Source: Rhizomicrobium sp. | GTDB lineage: Bacteria > Pseudomonadota > Alphaproteobacteria > Micropepsales > Micropepsaceae | Assembly (NCBI GenBank): GCA_037200385.1 | Contig: JBBCGL010000001.1 | Location: 2,495,418 to 2,559,417 of the forward strand | Reading direction: 5' to 3' | DNA length: 64,000 nt | Shown here: positions 61,787 to 64,000 of the stretch, one piece after another | Numbering within the stretch: the first letter of the stretch is position 1 | Layout of the letters: each line of letters starts with the position of its first letter | Program-made: the position numbers and the translations under genes | The notes under the pieces: generated by a model | The model's input: the letters and a program-made list of their open reading frames with translations, nothing else | What the model was told of the DNA's origin: nothing | Databases searched by the model: none

Positions 61787-62275
61787 CTAGAGAACGCCGC
61801 GCTTGTGCTCGCCGATCACGACACGGCCGGGATTGAAAGCCCGTTTGAAAACGTCCATCGCCTTGCGGGGCTGGGCGTCGCCGCACATGAACACGTCGAA
61901 TGCCGCGTAACCTTTCTCCGGCCAAGTGTGGACGGAGATGTGGCTTTCGGCCAGCACCGCGACGCCGGAAACCCCGCCGCCATCGGTGAAGGTATGCAGG
62001 TGAATGTGAAGAAGGGTCGCCCCCGCCTCTTTCACCGCATCGATCAGCGCCTGTTCAATCCGGTCGCGGTCGCCGAGGCCATCCGCTTCCCACAGGTCGA
62101 TGATCAGGTGTGAGCCCGCATAGGTGAGGCCATTGCGGGTTATGAAGTGATCCTTTTGGTCGTCATTGACCGCTGTGGTCATGACGGGGGCAACAGGACG
62201 AACGGTCTTCGCGGAAGTGCGGACTCGAGGAGCCCTTGCTTCTTTGGTCGCCGCAACAAGTTCGAGTCTAGCCAT
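61787..62275 (-). CDS. speD: S-adenosylmethionine decarboxylase proenzyme
   Basis: This 162-residue proenzyme makes decarboxylated SAM for spermidine synthesis. Self-cleavage is expected before Ser111 in LAESHISVHTWPE, which becomes the pyruvoyl group; HTWPE is the usual follow-on. Length fits the short bacterial class if the first about 31 polar residues are a leader. ATG 62275 has AGGTG upstream; ATG 62182 would remove that leader. It is divergent from speE. Confidence 0.9.
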   Translation of the reverse strand: MARLELVAATKEARAPRVRTSAKTVRPVAPVMTTAVNDDQKDHFITRNGLTYAGSHLIIDLWEADGLGDRDRIEQALIDAVKEAGATLLHIHLHTFTDGGGVSGVAVLAESHISVHTWPEKGYAAFDVFMCGDAQPRKAMDVFKRAFNPGRVVIGEHKRGVL

Positions 62276-62389
62276 TTCGGGCACCTACCCAGTTAAGAGT
62301 TGACACCTGCGCCTTGGCCTTACGGACTTCCGGACGCGTCTCAAGAAGAAAGCGGCGGACGGTAAGGCCGCCGCGCCGCTAACGGGGGC
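62276..62389 (-). ncRNA. Candidate structured leader of speD
   Basis: On the minus strand GCGGCGG (from 62374) and CCGCCGC (to 62352) make a 7-base stem with a 9-base loop, followed by TTTCTTCTT. The loop lies within GGCCTTAC (62362-62369). Its perfect complement GTAAGGCC follows at 62316-62323. The loop can pair with that site to form an H-type pseudoknot, or the T-rich tail may terminate. The remaining bases between speD and speE (up to 62632) contain the speD promoter and no gene. Confidence 0.5.
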
Positions 62390-62417
62390 AATATAGGCAC
62401 GCTGACCCCCCATGCAA
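62390..62417 (-). promoter_or_regulatory. Candidate speD promoter
   Basis: On the minus strand TTGCAT (62412-62417) and TATATT (62390-62395) are spaced by 16 bases. Transcription would start near 62383 and give a leader of about 108 bases before the speD ATG. Confidence 0.6.
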
Positions 62418-62632
62418 GAATTTTTGTCACCTGAGCGTAAAAAAAATCCTCGCGCGTGGCATCGCCGCTTCGCGGCGTCACGCAGGCGCTGAGCGACCTC
62501 GCGTGTCGCGCGCACTGTGCTACGGCTCCGCGTGTTTCGCCGTCTGCAGCGCGCTCTCGACTTCGTGGCGAACGCGCCGTAGAAGGCGCGCGATTTCCAC
62601 GCAACGCAGTGTCACAAACCGGAGCGACGAAG

Positions 62633-63496
62633 ATGGCGAACAGTTTCAAGGAGCGCCTGCACAAGGGCTACGCGCAGTCGATCGAGATCGTCGGCAAGCC
62701 GCTCGTAGAGGAAAAGAGCCAGTTCCAGCGCATCCGGATCTTCGACAGCGTCGCCAATGGCCGTGTCATGACGCTCGACGACATCGTCCAGATCACCACG
62801 CGCGACGAGAGCGCCTATGCCGAAATGCTGACACATTTGCCGCTGTTCGAGCACGGCCGAGGCGAGCGGGTGATGATCGTGGGCGGCGGCGATCTCTCGA
62901 TCGCCGACGAGGCGCTCAAGCACAAGGGCGTCAAGGAAGTGGTGCTGGTCGACATCGACGGCCGGGTGATCGAGCTGTGCAAGGAGCATTTCGCCGCGAT
63001 CAACGCCAAGGCGTTCAAGGACAAGCGGCTCAAGATCGAGGTCGCCGACGCCTTCGAATATCTCGGGCGCAAGGAGAGCAAGAACCGCTTCGACCTGATC
63101 GTCGCCGACCGGCCCGATCCCGTCGGGCCCGGCAAGGCGCTGTTCGGCGAGACCTTCTACGACCGCGTGAAGGGCGCCCTGAAGCCCGGCGGCTTCGCGA
63201 CGTTCCAGACCGGCGTGCCGTTCTACCAGCCCTGGGAGATCACCGAGGCGCTCGAGGAACTCGCAGGATTCTTCCCGCAGTCGGGGCTCTATCTGAGCGT
63301 GGTGCCGACCTATATCGGCGGCTTCATGGCGCTGAGCTGGGCCTGCAAGGGGGCCAAGAAGCTCGGGACGCCGGCCGGCGTCCGGAAAGCGGCCGCGGCA
63401 TACAAGAAATCGCGGATCAAGACGGACTATTACAATGCCGAAATCCACGGCGCGGCTTTCGCGCTGCCGGAGTGGATCAAGCGGCTGGTGCCGTAG
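62633..63496 (+). CDS. speE: Polyamine aminopropyltransferase (spermidine synthase-like)
   Basis: It transfers the aminopropyl group of decarboxylated SAM to a diamine. The 287-residue protein keeps LDDIVQITTRDE and the catalytic-type Asp in ADRPDPVGPG. It departs from the norm in two places: GGGDLSIADE where most have GGGDG, and YAEM where most have YHEM. GGAG precedes the ATG at 62633. It is divergent from speD. The substrate could therefore differ from putrescine; agmatine or another amine is possible. Confidence 0.85.
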   Translation: MANSFKERLHKGYAQSIEIVGKPLVEEKSQFQRIRIFDSVANGRVMTLDDIVQITTRDESAYAEMLTHLPLFEHGRGERVMIVGGGDLSIADEALKHKGVKEVVLVDIDGRVIELCKEHFAAINAKAFKDKRLKIEVADAFEYLGRKESKNRFDLIVADRPDPVGPGKALFGETFYDRVKGALKPGGFATFQTGVPFYQPWEITEALEELAGFFPQSGLYLSVVPTYIGGFMALSWACKGAKKLGTPAGVRKAAAAYKKSRIKTDYYNAEIHGAAFALPEWIKRLVP

Positions 63497-63537
63497 AGAG
63501 ATTTTTGTCCTCTGGCGCGGGACGGCAGGTTCGGTAA

Positions 63538-64000
63538 ATGACGATGCTCTCTTCTCCCGACACGCGCGAGGCCGCGCTCTATGCGAGGCTCCGCGAGCTC
63601 GGCATCGCGTGGAAGACCTATGAGCACCAAGCCGTGTTCACCGTCGAGGAGGCGTCGGCGCTCTACGGCGGCCAGCCGGGCGGGCATTCCAAGAACCTCT
63701 TCCTGAAGGACAAGAAGGACGGGCTGTGGCTCGTCACGCTGCGCGACGCCTTGCGGGTCGATTTGAATGCGCTGTCCAAAGTGCTGGGCGCGCCGCGCTT
63801 CTCGTTCGGCTCGGCGGAGCTGCTGGTCGCGACGCTGGGGATCGAGCCGGGGTCGGTGACGCCGTTCTCGGTGATGAACGACCCGGCGGGCAAGGTGCGG
63901 CTGGTGCTGGACGCCGGGCTGCTGGCGCTGGAGCCGCTGAATTTCCACCCGCTGCGCAACGATCGGACGACGGCGGTCGCGGCGGCGGATCTGCTCAAAT
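63538..64000 (+). CDS. YbaK/ProX-type prolyl-tRNA editing protein, 3'-truncated by window edge
   Basis: The frame starts at ATG 63538 and is open to the last base, giving at least 154 residues. It belongs to the YbaK/aminoacyl-tRNA deacylase family. Markers: YEHQAVFTVEEA near residue 28, GGQPGGHSKNLFLKDKK near residue 45, a conserved lysine in SKNLFLKDKK, and VMNDPAGKVRLVLDAG near 110. It hydrolyses mischarged Ala-tRNA(Pro). It is 41 bases downstream of speE. Confidence 0.87.
   Translation, partial: MTMLSSPDTREAALYARLRELGIAWKTYEHQAVFTVEEASALYGGQPGGHSKNLFLKDKKDGLWLVTLRDALRVDLNALSKVLGAPRFSFGSAELLVATLGIEPGSVTPFSVMNDPAGKVRLVLDAGLLALEPLNFHPLRNDRTTAVAAADLLK

Overview
The window is high-GC bacterial DNA with tightly packed, often overlapping genes. 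It most likely comes from an alphaproteobacterium. The TonB receptor style, the DUF1289 and DUF898 proteins, the SHELRTP-type histidine kinase and the methylated-amine operon all fit that group. I cannot fix the genus from sequence alone. No rRNA, tRNA or CRISPR array was seen. The first gene (acyl-CoA synthetase) and the last gene (YbaK/prolyl-tRNA editing protein) run off the ends.

Left half, about 1-36.4 kb, is a catabolic region. It opens with a minus-strand operon (11527 to 1335) that carries every subunit of the N-methylglutamate route for methylamine: mgsABC, a GmaS/GlnT-type glutamine synthetase, the four sarcosine-oxidase-like subunits mgdABCD and purU. An XRE-cupin regulator lies immediately upstream. 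Next come three homoprotocatechuate-type genes (hpaG, hpaD and hpaE homologues), a fused indolepyruvate ferredoxin oxidoreductase and a SnoaL-like protein. Two copies of one module follow, each made of an AraC regulator, a Rieske oxygenase alpha subunit and a small partner protein of unknown function (19.8-22.5 kb and 31.9-34.6 kb). Between the copies sit a TonB receptor, a glucose-dehydrogenase-like GMC enzyme with its Tat-exported small subunit, two SDRs, an amidase, a BphC-like extradiol dioxygenase and a Rieske ferredoxin. The region ends with malate synthase.

At 36.4-36.8 kb a truncated tyrosine integrase lies next to dusA, a described integration hotspot. This suggests that part of the catabolic region arrived as an island.

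Right half, about 36.9-64 kb, looks more like core genome: dusA, a TauE-type exporter, phosphomannomutase, cobA, DUF2252, an acyl-CoA dehydrogenase pair, DUF898 and M48 protease genes, pepN, a histidine kinase, and an ECF sigma/anti-sigma/metal-sensor set. Polyamine genes (puuA-like, potD-like, speD, speE) lie among these between 57.4 and 63.5 kb. The stand-out in this half is a 1073-residue STAND NTPase (49564-52785). It fuses a TIR-like N terminus, a RecG/Schlafen-type ATPase module, DUF4062, an NB-ARC NTPase and a winged helix, and it is the best candidate here for an undescribed defence or signalling system. Regulatory structures of note are a possible pseudoknot leader before speD, a 129-bp inverted-repeat element at 57.2-57.35 kb, and a perfect hairpin abutting the ribosome-binding site of the histidine kinase.
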